Shown: positions 18,715 to 26,318 of the stretch, piece after piece | Numbering within the stretch: position 1 is the stretch's first letter | Layout: every line of letters begins with the position of its first letter | Source: Thermopolyspora flexuosa | GTDB taxonomy: Bacteria > Actinomycetota > Actinomycetes > Streptosporangiales > Streptosporangiaceae | Length of the DNA stretch: 64,000 nucleotides | Reading direction: 5' to 3' | NCBI RefSeq assembly: GCF_006716785.1 | Contig: NZ_VFPQ01000001.1 | Location: 4,960,001-5,024,000, forward strand | The notes under the pieces: generated by a model | The model's input: only the letters and a program-made list of their open reading frames with translations | Told to the model about the DNA's origin: nothing | Database searches by the model: none | Translations under genes and position numbers: made by a program

Positions 18715-19445
18715 GATCGCTGGGGCGATCGGGAACGCGCCGCGCTCGTCGCGCTGCTTCGCCGTACCTCGACGGAGAAGGGTGAGCGCGAGGTCGTGCG
18801 GCGGATCACCGAGGGCGCCTCGGTGGTCGACCTGCTGCGCGAACGCCTCGAACCCGCGGACCTCTTCTCCGACCCGCTCGAAGAGGCGATCGACGAGGCA
18901 CGGCAGGAGGACGAGGCACGGCAGGAGATCGAGGGCTGGGAGCGCGAGGGCCTGCGGCTCATCACGCTCGGCGGCGCGCACCATCCGCACCGTTTGCGGG
19001 ACGTGTTCGACCGGCCGCCCTTATTGTTCGCCCGGGGGCCGTGCTGGCTGATGACCAGGGTGTCGCCGTGGTCGGCTCCCGGCGGGTCTCGCCGTCGGGT
19101 CGACAGGTCGCCGAGGACCTGGCGATCCGGCTCACGGAACGCGGCCTGACGGTCGTGTCCGGTCTGGCCGCCGGTGTCGACACCTGCGCGCACCGGGCCG
19201 CGATCCGGGTCGGCGGCCGGACGGTGGCCGTGATCGGCACCGGGATCCGCAGACACTGTCCGCCGGAGAACGAGGGACTCCAGCAAGCCGTCGCGGAGCA
19301 CGGGGCGGTCTTCTCCCAGTTCTGGCCCGACCGCGGCCCGGACAAGACGACCTTCCCCGTACGCAACGGCACGATGTCGGGCTACAGCCCGGCGACGATC
19401 ACCGTTGAGGCGGGGGAATGGAGTCGTCGCTGCAGCACATCGTGA
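18715..19445 (+). pseudogene. dprA: Frameshifted, truncated DprA/Smf
   Basis: Two reading frames together spell a DNA-processing protein A. The N-terminal part runs from 18715 (DRERAALVALLRR through PHRLRDVFDRPPLLFARG). After about 19037 the frame shifts by one base in a G run, continuing from 19041 with the Rossmann-like core VAVVGSRRVSPSGRQVAEDL, GLTVVSGLAAGVDTCAHRAA and TFPVRNGTMSG. A second disruption after VEAGE (about 19410) replaces the C-terminal third. DprA loads RecA on incoming single strands in transformation. This copy cannot be functional; start and promoter are not recognisable. Confidence 0.82.
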
Positions 19446-19589
19446 TGACCCACCGCGAATACTCGCTGGACATCTGCCCGGTCACAGGCGGCGCCTGTCC
19501 GCCGCCCGGACCGAACATGACGGCGTCCTCTTGACCGGAGCCCCGGGTTCCGCCGCCAAGGCCTGTCGTCGCGCCGTCGGGCGATGTGA

Positions 19590-20594
19590 TCAGACTGGGG
19601 ACGCCGCCGCGTCGATGGCGGACATGAGGTCCTGCAGGGAGAGCGAGCCCGGGGGACGGCGGTCGCGGGCGAACTCGTTGGCGAGGCGGTGGAGGACGTC
19701 GTTGGCCGGGGTGGGGACGCCGTGGAGGCGGCCGAGCAGGGAGATCTCGCCGTTGAGGTAGTCGGCCTCGATGGAGCCGCTGCCCCTGGCCAGGCTCTGC
19801 CAGGACGAGCTGCGGTTGGCGACGGCCCCGGGGATGTCGACGGCGGTGACCCGGTCGCCGCGCCGGGCGCGCTGCTCGTCCACCGAGGCGTACTCGATAC
19901 CGGCCGCGTCGAGCACCGCGGCGCCCTCGGCACGCACGAGGGCGCCGATCTTCTCGGTCCCGGCGGGGTCGCCGCAGACCGCGTCGTAGGCGTTGAGCAG
20001 GTTGGTGAGCAGCTTGGCGTACTTCCAGCGCATCACCTTCTCGTCGGGGTACGCGGCGAACGCGTGCCCGGACAGGTCTGCGGCGATGCGCCGGGCGGTC
20101 TCGTCGAGGCCGTGCGGGTAGCGGCCGATGTGGAACATGCCGGAGAGCGGCGTGCCGTACGCGACGACGACCCCGGGTTCCAGGTGGGTGGAGGGCAGCC
20201 ACACGCACATGCCGTACACGCGGGCGAAGCGGCGCAGGGCGAGGCGCTCGTTCTCCACCGCGTTCTGGGCACAGACGAGGGGCAGCCGCCCGGCGGCCGT
20301 GCCGCCGCCCTCGACGGGCGCGTACGCCCAGGTGTCCAGCGCGGCCTGGGTGCCCTGGGTCTTCACGCAGAGCATGAGCACGTCGTCGGGGGTGAGCCGC
20401 AGCTCGCCGGGCTCGCTCACCACCGGAATCCGCAGCGTGTCCGTGCCCTGAGGGGTGACGAGGCGCAGGCCCTCGTCACGGAGGGCGCGGGCGTGCTCCC
20501 CCCGAGCGACCAGCACGACGTCGTGGCCGCCCTGGAACAGCCGGCCGCCGATCGTGCCGCCGATGGCCCCCGCGCCGATGATGACGTACCGCAT
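19590..20594 (-). CDS. panE: 2-dehydropantoate 2-reductase (ketopantoate reductase family)
   Basis: 334 residues. N-terminal NADPH-binding Rossmann motif GAGAIGGTIGG (7-17) and the C-terminal helical domain with the catalytic-Lys region KYAKLLTNLLN. The family reduces ketopantoate to pantoate in pantothenate and CoA synthesis, though many paralogs act on other 2-oxo acids. Monocistronic, convergent with the dprA remnant. A pantoate role is likely but not certain without other pan genes nearby. Confidence 0.82.
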   Translation of the reverse strand: MRYVIIGAGAIGGTIGGRLFQGGHDVVLVARGEHARALRDEGLRLVTPQGTDTLRIPVVSEPGELRLTPDDVLMLCVKTQGTQAALDTWAYAPVEGGGTAAGRLPLVCAQNAVENERLALRRFARVYGMCVWLPSTHLEPGVVVAYGTPLSGMFHIGRYPHGLDETARRIAADLSGHAFAAYPDEKVMRWKYAKLLTNLLNAYDAVCGDPAGTEKIGALVRAEGAAVLDAAGIEYASVDEQRARRGDRVTAVDIPGAVANRSSSWQSLARGSGSIEADYLNGEISLLGRLHGVPTPANDVLHRLANEFARDRRPPGSLSLQDLMSAIDAAASPV

Positions 20595-20900
20595 GGTGCG
20601 AGCATCCCACGGAGGCCCGTGGCGACTCGTTCCGGTCCGGCGATGTTCGCCGGCCTGGCCCACCGCCTCGACCGGGTGTCCCGCGGCGGTGCCGTACGGC
20701 GGTGCCGACCGTGGGCCGGGAATGGCGCGGTCACCTGGGTCCGGATGGGGAAAGCCGGTCCGGCGATGCCGCCGGACCGGCTTCAAAGGTGACTGTTTCG
20801 CAGGATGACCGTGATGACGCGCGGCGCCCGATGCCGGTTCCGACACCGGCCGCCGCGGCCCTCAGATCACGCGCTTATGGTGACCGCTACCGGTAGGCCC
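20595..20900. other. Intergenic stretch
   Basis: 306 bases holding the panE leader and the 3' flank of the FG-rich gene. A short hairpin (CCGGTCC / GGACCGG around 20755-20780) may end the latter's transcript. No gene seen. Confidence 0.4.
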
Positions 20901-21152
20901 TCAGAAGCCGAAGCCACTGCCGAAGCAGAGGCCGTCGAACCCGAAGAGCCCGAAGCCGTCGAAGCCCCCGAACCCGAAGCCGAAGCCATCGAAGCCGAAG
21001 CCATGGCCGAACCCACAGCTCGAGAAGCCACCGGACTGAGCCGTGGCCTGAACGGTCGTGGTCGCCTGGGCCGGAGCCGCGGTACCCATCGTGAGAGCGC
21101 CACCGACGAGCGCGGCGGCGACAAGCGCGTTGGCCATTCGCGTGAGTTTCAT
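20901..21152 (-). CDS. Secreted Phe-Gly-rich low-complexity protein
   Basis: 83 residues. A clear Sec signal peptide (MKLTRMANALVAAALVGG, cleavage after TAAPAQA near residue 30) is followed by a short Thr/Gln linker and about 42 residues composed almost wholly of Gly and Phe with regular Asp (GFGFDGFGFGFGGFDG). Two Cys flank the repeat (near residues 46 and 76). AAGGAG sits 6 bases before the ATG. Secreted FG-rich chains can self-associate; with one Cys pair it may be a small structural or surface-active protein. It is not a chaplin. Function unknown. Confidence 0.8.
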   Translation of the reverse strand: MKLTRMANALVAAALVGGALTMGTAAPAQATTTVQATAQSGGFSSCGFGHGFGFDGFGFGFGGFDGFGLFGFDGLCFGSGFGF

Positions 21153-21544
21153 CCGTCACTCCTTGTGATGGTGGTCGGGGGGCACCGTTGCTGATGTCCG
21201 GTTACGTGCCGAAATAACCCGATACATAGAGCTATCTAGCGAATACGTATTGTTATCAGCAGGAGACGGCCGCGGGCTTAATCGATCTTGAAATTGCCTC
21301 TGGCGTACCTAGAGCCTGCTCGCGCCCCGCCGGCACCCGGCCGGGCCGTACGCGGACCCGGCCTCCGCGATCAGACCGGGGCGCGGCGGCACACGCACAT
21401 CTGGCCGCGAGCCTCCCGATTGCGTCAACAAACCGGACTGACCAGGTCAAATGCCATCGACACCGCGCAGACTCGCCGCCCACCCTGGTGGAGACGGCCG
21501 TTTGACCCGCGGCCGGTCCCGCACTGGCAGGGGGAGGGCAGACG
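21153..21544. promoter_or_regulatory. Divergent promoter region
   Basis: 392 bases between two divergently transcribed exported-protein genes. The centre is unusually AT-rich (about 21195-21265), consistent with promoters. It contains TGTCCGGTTACG (21195-21206), identical to the 12-mer upstream of the OmpA lipoprotein gene (17013-17024). Confidence 0.45.
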
Positions 21545-22312
21545 ATGAACGACCGGCGGCGGCTCATGATGCTCGCCCCACCGCTGCTTGCCACGTTCTG
21601 GTACGGCTCGCCCGCGTTCGCCGCCACGACACCCGCCGAACCGGACCCCGCCACGGCGACCACCACCGAACCCGCCGCCGACACGGAGACGAGCGGCCCC
21701 AGCGGCCTGCGGCCCACCGGCCCCGAGACCGTCCCGGTCGGCCAGGAGGCGCTGCGCACCATGAGCCAGGACGAGCGCGACGCCGTCCAGGTCGTCAACC
21801 GGTTCTGGGAGCGGAACTGGCCGCGCAACTTCCCCGGCCGCTACACACCCCCGGAGGTACGGGGCCGCTACGACCCGGCCAACCCGCCCATGTGCGGCGA
21901 CGTACGGCTGGAGCCGGGCAACGCGTACTACTGCCCCTCCGGCGACTACATCACCTGGGACGGCGACTTCGTCAAAGGCGACCCGTACCTGGAGGGCAAC
22001 ACCTTCCCGTACATCGCGATCGCCCACGAATGGGGCCACGCCATCCAGCACCGCACCAACGAACTGGCCGGTCCGACCGCCAAGGTCGAACTCCAAGCCG
22101 ACTGCCTCGCCGGTGCCACCCTCACCGGCGCCCGCAACGAGGGCTACCTCGAATGGGAGCCCCTCGACGAGGAACGCCTCCTCACCGCGGTCGCCGGCAT
22201 CGGCGACGACCTCCCCGAAACCGACCCCGGCCACCACGGCAGCCCCGAAGACCGCATCATCGCCTTCGAAACCGGCGAACAAGGCGTCCAGGCCTGCCTC
22301 TCGCGGCCGTGA
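21545..22312 (+). CDS. Secreted neutral zinc metallopeptidase
   Basis: 255 residues: signal peptide (1-27, cleavage near SPAFAA), a Thr/Pro/Glu linker, then a domain with the zinc-binding HEWGHAIQH motif (near 160-168) and a downstream Glu-containing helix (ELQADCLAG) that matches the YpfJ-type neutral zinc metallopeptidase family (PF04228). The family's QADCxAG and C-terminal CLS cysteines suggest a disulfide. GGGAGG lies 7 bases before the ATG. Natural substrate unknown. Confidence 0.87.
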   Translation: MNDRRRLMMLAPPLLATFWYGSPAFAATTPAEPDPATATTTEPAADTETSGPSGLRPTGPETVPVGQEALRTMSQDERDAVQVVNRFWERNWPRNFPGRYTPPEVRGRYDPANPPMCGDVRLEPGNAYYCPSGDYITWDGDFVKGDPYLEGNTFPYIAIAHEWGHAIQHRTNELAGPTAKVELQADCLAGATLTGARNEGYLEWEPLDEERLLTAVAGIGDDLPETDPGHHGSPEDRIIAFETGEQGVQACLSRP

Positions 22313-22480
22313 TCATCTCTCCCGCCGTCCGACCGGCGCGACCGCACATGGACCGAGCCGGAGCCGCTTGGCCTCGAATGCGTTCGGCATTCGGGCGGAG
22401 ATATCGTCGACCGACGACCATTCAATAAGGATTGAATTACGCACGATGATCGGTGGTTACGTGCGGCGTACAGTCCGCTC

Positions 22481-23461
22481 ATGGGAATCTTTGGAAAAGC
22501 CGCCGCGGAACGGGTCACGGAACAGGTCGACATTGACGCACTGGTCGCCCGTCTCGGTACACGGAAAGACGAACTGCGCGCATTGGTAAGCCGGCGGGTG
22601 TACACCGAGATACGCTCGCGGGATACCTCCGAACTGCTGACGCTTCAGGTGACCGAAGGGGACCGGACCCGTACGCTCTCCCCGAGCCCGACGCCCGAAT
22701 ACGCGGCACACTTGTTCCGCTATATGCGTGGCCAAGGCGGCTCGAAGATCTCCTGCAAGCTGGAGGAGATCGTCGAAAAGGCCGTCACGGACGCGGTGAC
22801 GGAGTTTTATCAGAGCGAGGAGACTCTGCAGACGCTCTTGGACGGCCTGGCCGACCAGCTCCGGAACCGGGCGGAGATCCACCGCATCCTGGAGGAGGAG
22901 TTACGCAAGACCGGGGCCTATGCCCGCGGTCAGATCAAGGACGCGCTGGACATATCCGAGAGGACGACGGTAGCGGAACAGCTCGCCGACCAGCTCGGCC
23001 AGGGAGTCGTGAATGTCGTTCAGGAGACCGCGGTGGGCGGAGCGCTGGCCGCGCTGCTCGCCAAGGCGCTGGCGATCCCCGCCGTGAAGGTGGCCATGAT
23101 GAAGGCGCTGAGCACGGTGCTGGCCAGTGCGGCCTTCAAGAAGATCCTCCTCGTCGTCGGCAAGAAGCTCGGCGTCGCGCTTTTTGTGAAGCTGGCCCTG
23201 GTCAAGATCGTGGGCGTGAGGGCCGGCGCGATGACGGCGGTGATCGTCATCCCGATCGTCATCTGGTTCCTCGTCCACCAGTGGCAGACCTTCCCTGAGA
23301 AGGTCGCCGGGAAGGTGTCGAAGGAGGTGGCGGACAAACTCGTCGCCGAGAACGACACCCTGGCCAAGCGGATCGCCACCGCGTTCGTGGCCGCCGCTCT
23401 GGAAGTTTTGGACGACCTGCTGGAGCACATTCACGACCGGTTGCTCGAGGAAGCCTCCTGA
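22481..23461 (+). CDS. Hypothetical membrane protein with coiled-coil flanks
   Basis: 326 residues, family not recognised. Residues 1-165 are charged and helical. About 175-265 is strongly hydrophobic or amphipathic with Lys spaced between hydrophobic runs (ALLAKALAIPAVKVAMMKAL, then AVIVIPIVIWFLVHQW). The tail is helical (DDLLEHIHDRLLEEAS). There is no ribosome-binding site before the ATG, but TACAGT lies 7 bases upstream as a possible -10, suggesting a leaderless transcript. Two hairpins follow the stop. Confidence 0.75.
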   Translation: MGIFGKAAAERVTEQVDIDALVARLGTRKDELRALVSRRVYTEIRSRDTSELLTLQVTEGDRTRTLSPSPTPEYAAHLFRYMRGQGGSKISCKLEEIVEKAVTDAVTEFYQSEETLQTLLDGLADQLRNRAEIHRILEEELRKTGAYARGQIKDALDISERTTVAEQLADQLGQGVVNVVQETAVGGALAALLAKALAIPAVKVAMMKALSTVLASAAFKKILLVVGKKLGVALFVKLALVKIVGVRAGAMTAVIVIPIVIWFLVHQWQTFPEKVAGKVSKEVADKLVAENDTLAKRIATAFVAAALEVLDDLLEHIHDRLLEEAS

Positions 23462-23466
23462 TCCCG

Positions 23467-23487
23467 GCACCCACAAGCCCTGGGTGC
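23467..23487 (+). terminator. Short hairpin after the membrane-protein gene
   Basis: A 7-bp stem, GCACCCA with TGGGTGC, 6 bases after the stop codon. Probably acts with the larger hairpin at 23501-23543. Confidence 0.4.
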
Positions 23488-23500
23488 GCGGGAGAGAAAG

Positions 23501-23543
23501 GCCCGGCATCCCGTGGAACAGGGGGTGACACGGGATGCCGGGC
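23501..23543 (+). terminator. Perfect 15-bp hairpin terminator
   Basis: GCCCGGCATCCCGTG (23501-23515) with its exact complement at 23529-23543 and a 13-base loop. No T-run, common for actinobacterial terminators. It can serve both flanking convergent genes. Confidence 0.6.
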
Positions 23544-23760
23544 CTGGGCGTGGCCGCCGCGCGGCTGGGTTGACGTGATGGGGAACGCGTACGGCCACGC
23601 GCTGGAAGGGCACGGCGGCGCGCGATCATCCTCGGGTCGGCGCGTCTTCCCCCGGCGTACCGTGGGCACGCGCCGCCGCGCCCGGCCTATGGCCCGCCCT
23701 CAGGCGGGAAGTGCACGCGGGCAGTGGCGTGAGCGTGAGCGTTCGGGCGGCGGACGTCGG

Positions 23761-24033
23761 TCACGCTCGTCCCCCGCTCGTCGCGGCGTCGATCATCTCC
23801 GCGTCCCGCATCGCCTCCCACAGCTCCTCCGGCGTACGCGCGTCGACCACCAACCCCCGCGACACCGGCCAGGCGGCGAACGCGATAAACCGGCGCGACC
23901 ACGGCCCATACACGACCACCCACCCGGGCTCCTCCGCATCGAGACGCGCCGCCTGCTCCCGCTGCCGCACGTCCCACCGAATCCGCCGCACCGGCGTGTA
24001 CGGCACGCCACAGCGATGCCGCCCTGCCGTCAC
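23761..24033 (-). CDS. Small conserved-type hypothetical protein
   Basis: 90 residues starting at GTG 24033, which overlaps the stop of the preceding 52-residue gene (GTGA). Sequence contains PGWVVVYGPWSRRFIAFAAW and a C-terminal helical DARTPEELWEAMRDAE. Such small proteins commonly sit beside GntR or HTH regulators in actinomycetes. No function is known to me. It is transcribed divergently from the GntR gene. Confidence 0.6.
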   Translation of the reverse strand: MTAGRHRCGVPYTPVRRIRWDVRQREQAARLDAEEPGWVVVYGPWSRRFIAFAAWPVSRGLVVDARTPEELWEAMRDAEMIDAATSGGRA

Positions 24034-24188
24034 CGGCCGCGCACCCCCTGTTCACGGCCGGGGCGACGAGCGTGATCACCTCTCTCCCCGCTCGCCTTGT
24101 GGACGGCCGTGAACGTGCCGTTGTCGTGCTCGATGACGTCGAACTCAGGTCTGCCTGCGAGAGCCCTGCATGCCGTGTTGTCGGCCAT
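24030..24188 (-). CDS. 52-residue hypothetical protein coupled to the downstream small gene
   Basis: ATG at 24188 opens a 52-residue frame beginning MADNTACRALAGRPEFDV and ending REQGVRGR. Its stop overlaps the GTG of the 90-residue gene by 4 bases, which argues that both are translated. It lies 87 bases from the divergent GntR start, so they share a regulatory region. Function unknown. Confidence 0.5.
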   Translation of the reverse strand: MADNTACRALAGRPEFDVIEHDNGTFTAVHKASGERGDHARRPGREQGVRGR

Positions 24189-24275
24189 GTACGCAGGGTA
24201 ACTCAACTTCCCTATACCTCACTACGGTTACCCGCAGGTATCTCTAGGTGTCTGCATAGATCTAACGTCGACCGC
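24189..24275. promoter_or_regulatory. Shared promoter/operator between GntR and divergent genes
   Basis: 87 bases rich in GGTA/TACC and AGRTATCT-like half sites (CGGTTACCCGCAGGTA, then CTAGGTGTCTGCATAGAT), the kind of imperfect repeats GntR proteins bind. Confidence 0.4.
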
Positions 24276-24536
24276 GTGATCGACTGGCGCCCCAACGCTC
24301 CGAAGTGGGAGCAGATAGCCGAGGTGATCCGAGCCAGGATCGCGGACGGGACCTACCCGCCCGATACGGCCGTACCGTCCGAGCACGCCCTCGTACGCGA
24401 GTTCGGCGTGGCCAGAGCCACGGCTCGCAAGGTGCTGGTGCGCTTGCGCGAAGCCGGCGTGATCTACACGGTGCGCGGGATGGGATCGTTCGTCACACCG
24501 CCGGACAAGGCAACCGACCAGCGCGCCGAGGCCTGA
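24276..24536 (+). CDS. GntR-family regulator, winged-helix only
   Basis: 86 residues starting VIDWRPNAPKWEQIAEVIRA, with the GntR recognition region EFGVARATARKVLVRLREAG and the wing TVRGMGSFV. No effector domain follows, typical of short actinobacterial YtrA-like or orphan GntR proteins. GTG at 24276 fits the family start and lacks a Shine-Dalgarno, so a leaderless mRNA is likely (TAGATC about 12 bases upstream). It probably controls itself and the divergent gene pair. Confidence 0.85.
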   Translation: MIDWRPNAPKWEQIAEVIRARIADGTYPPDTAVPSEHALVREFGVARATARKVLVRLREAGVIYTVRGMGSFVTPPDKATDQRAEA

Positions 24537-24876
24537 AAGCCCCAGGTTCCAGAGAACCCATGCGATGAACGTGACCGAAGGAACCCGCTCATCGCATCAC
24601 GCGTCGTGAAACCAGCGACTACGGCCGTCGCCCGTCGTGCTGCTCTCGGGCATGCGTCCTGCACCTTCCGGCGGACTCGACGGCCAAGAGGCCATCGCGC
24701 ACGTCCTGGGTCATGCGAGCGGGGCGGCCGTACCCGGCATCGCCCTTCGAGCCACGGATGGAGACGACAAAATGCGCAAACTGAGCCGCCTCGGCATGTG
24801 AAGATCTCCATGGCCAGTTCGGCAACCGGCCACAACCCGGCACTCGCATAGGAAGGGCCCGGCAAGGGGAGAAATC
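24537..24876. other. Intergenic stretch
   Basis: 340 bases. It holds a 9-bp hairpin (ATGCGATGA at 24560-24568, complement at 24589-24597), a probable GntR terminator, and otherwise nothing recognisable before the RidA-like gene. Confidence 0.4.
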
Positions 24877-25302
24877 ATGGTTCGTCGCTGGAGTCCTGAC
24901 GGCATACCCGCACCGATCGCGGCGTACAACCACCTGGCGGCCGTGCCAGAGGGTCATGAGCTGGTCGTCTTCGCCGGGCAGGTGGGCACGCTCAGCGACG
25001 GCAGCCTCGCCGGTCCCGACGCGGAGGCGCAGGCCAGGCAGGCCCTCGCCAACATCGAGGCGCTGCTCGGCACGCTCGGCGCCACCCCGGCCAACCTGGT
25101 CAAGCTGTTCACGCTGGTCGCCGGACGCGAGCACCTGCCCGGCCTGCGCGCCGCACTACGCGACACGCTCGGCAGGTGGTTCCCCGACGGCGACGTACCC
25201 CCGAACACGCTCGCCGTGGTCGCCGGGCTCGCGACCCCCGAGATCGTCGTCGAGATCGAGGCCATGGCCGCGGTCCCGCGCCGGCACCCGACGGGCGAGT
25301 AG
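24877..25302 (+). CDS. RidA/YjgF-family protein lacking the catalytic Arg
   Basis: 141 residues, full-length YjgF/YER057c/UK114 fold: VFAGQVGTLSDGSLAG near the N-terminus, the LGATPANLVKLFTLVA middle and VVEIEAMAAV at the end. RidA enzymes deaminate reactive enamine/imine intermediates using an Arg just before the last strand; here that site reads PPNTLAVV, with Asn where Arg is expected. It is therefore more likely a non-RidA subfamily member. AGGGGAGAA precedes the ATG. Confidence 0.85.
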   Translation: MVRRWSPDGIPAPIAAYNHLAAVPEGHELVVFAGQVGTLSDGSLAGPDAEAQARQALANIEALLGTLGATPANLVKLFTLVAGREHLPGLRAALRDTLGRWFPDGDVPPNTLAVVAGLATPEIVVEIEAMAAVPRRHPTGE

Positions 25303-25458
25303 CCGTACGTCCGCTACCGCGCCCGCTTCCGGCCCAGCGAGTGTAAGGACAAGCGGCACGAACTTCCATGCCTGACGGTAAAGAGCGGCTCGAGCACGCC
25401 CAGTGACGGGCCGTACCGGACGTAGGGCACAGGTCCCACGAGCACGGCCCTGGAGTCC

Positions 25459-26037
25459 TTGCTCACCGAGGCTCGCGATCCCGACGAGCGGGAGAAGGTG
25501 GTCGCCGCCTCCCGGGCGGCAGCTCTGGTGGCCTGCTCATGGCCCCGTGCCGAACTCACCGCCCTGTCCTACCGGGTGCGCGAGGTGCCGGGCGACCCGC
25601 TTCCCGGCAAACTCGCCGCCTGCGCGTCCAACCGGGAGCGTGCTGCGGTCATCGCCGCCGAGCTGGAAAGTCGCGGCGGGTTTCCGCTGGTCCGGTCGTG
25701 GCGCACCGCCAGCGACGCCGCTGCGATCCACCGGATGCGGGAGTTGCTCGCCGACCCTCGGCGCGTTCTGGAGCGCGTACGGGGCTACCTTGAGATGTCG
25801 CTGCGTCGGCTCTATCGATGCCGCAATATCGTGCTCCACGGAGGTTCCATCGGCGGGATCGCCCTCCCCGCCGCGCTCCGTACCACCGCTCCGCTGGTCG
25901 GCGCCGCCCTGGACCGTATCGCACACGCCCACCTGGTCGCCGACACGCCGCCGCTCGTCCTCGCCTCCCGCGCCGAGACCGCCCTCCGCATGGTCGGCGA
26001 CGACCTTGGCCCCGGCCTCTGCGACCTCATCGACTGA
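25459..26037 (+). pseudogene. HEPN-like C-terminal fragment
   Basis: 192 residues from an unconvincing TTG. It contains YRCRNIVLHGG, where RNIVLH (122-127) matches the RX4H motif of HEPN domains. An in-frame TAG lies just upstream (25423), preceded in the same frame by a 12-codon ATG frame at 25369 (MPDGKERLEHAQ) that ends at a TGA. No ribosome-binding site. I infer the tail of a larger gene whose N-terminus was deleted; a real short protein is possible. Confidence 0.45.
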
Positions 26038-26127
26038 AGACGTGCCGGGCGGGAGCAAGGGACCGATGACGTCTCGCGTCGGGGTCCGGCGCACGATCAT
26101 CTGGCATTGGTTCGGCATGGGCATGGG

Positions 26128-26158
26128 AAAAGGCCCCTCCCAAGATCGGAAGGGGCCT
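26128..26158 (-). terminator. Rho-independent terminator of tRNA-Thr
   Basis: AGGCCCCT (26131-26138) pairs with AGGGGCCT (26151-26158) and is followed on the minus strand by TTTT. Confidence 0.75.
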
Positions 26159-26166
26159 CTGAGCTG

Positions 26167-26240
26167 AGCCGCCTGAGGGAATCGAACCCTCGACCTACGC
26201 ATTACGAGTGCGTCGCTCTGGCCGACTGAGCTAAGGCGGC
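26167..26240 (-). tRNA. tRNA-Thr (anticodon CGT)
   Basis: A 74-base cloverleaf on the minus strand. Acceptor GCCGCCT pairs with AGGCGGC, discriminator T; D arm TTAGCTCAGTCGGCCAGAGC; anticodon loop CTCGTAA gives CGT, decoding ACG; T arm GAGGGTTCGATTCCCTC. CCA is not encoded. Confidence 0.95.
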
Positions 26241-26318
26241 GGTGCCATACGGCGAGAAAGAGTCTACAGGGTCGGAGGCGGTGTGCGCTCCTCGGTTAGC
26301 CCCGGTGGCGTGGGCGGG

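Larger units (their letters stand above)
23462..23760. other. Intergenic stretch with convergent hairpins
   Basis: It separates the membrane-protein gene from the oppositely oriented small genes. Only the two hairpins listed separately are seen. Confidence 0.4.

Noticed and set aside
26167..26240. Integration site (att) at tRNA-Thr
   Set aside because: A HEPN-like remnant lies beside it, but no duplicated tRNA 3' end, integrase or excisionase was found in the window.
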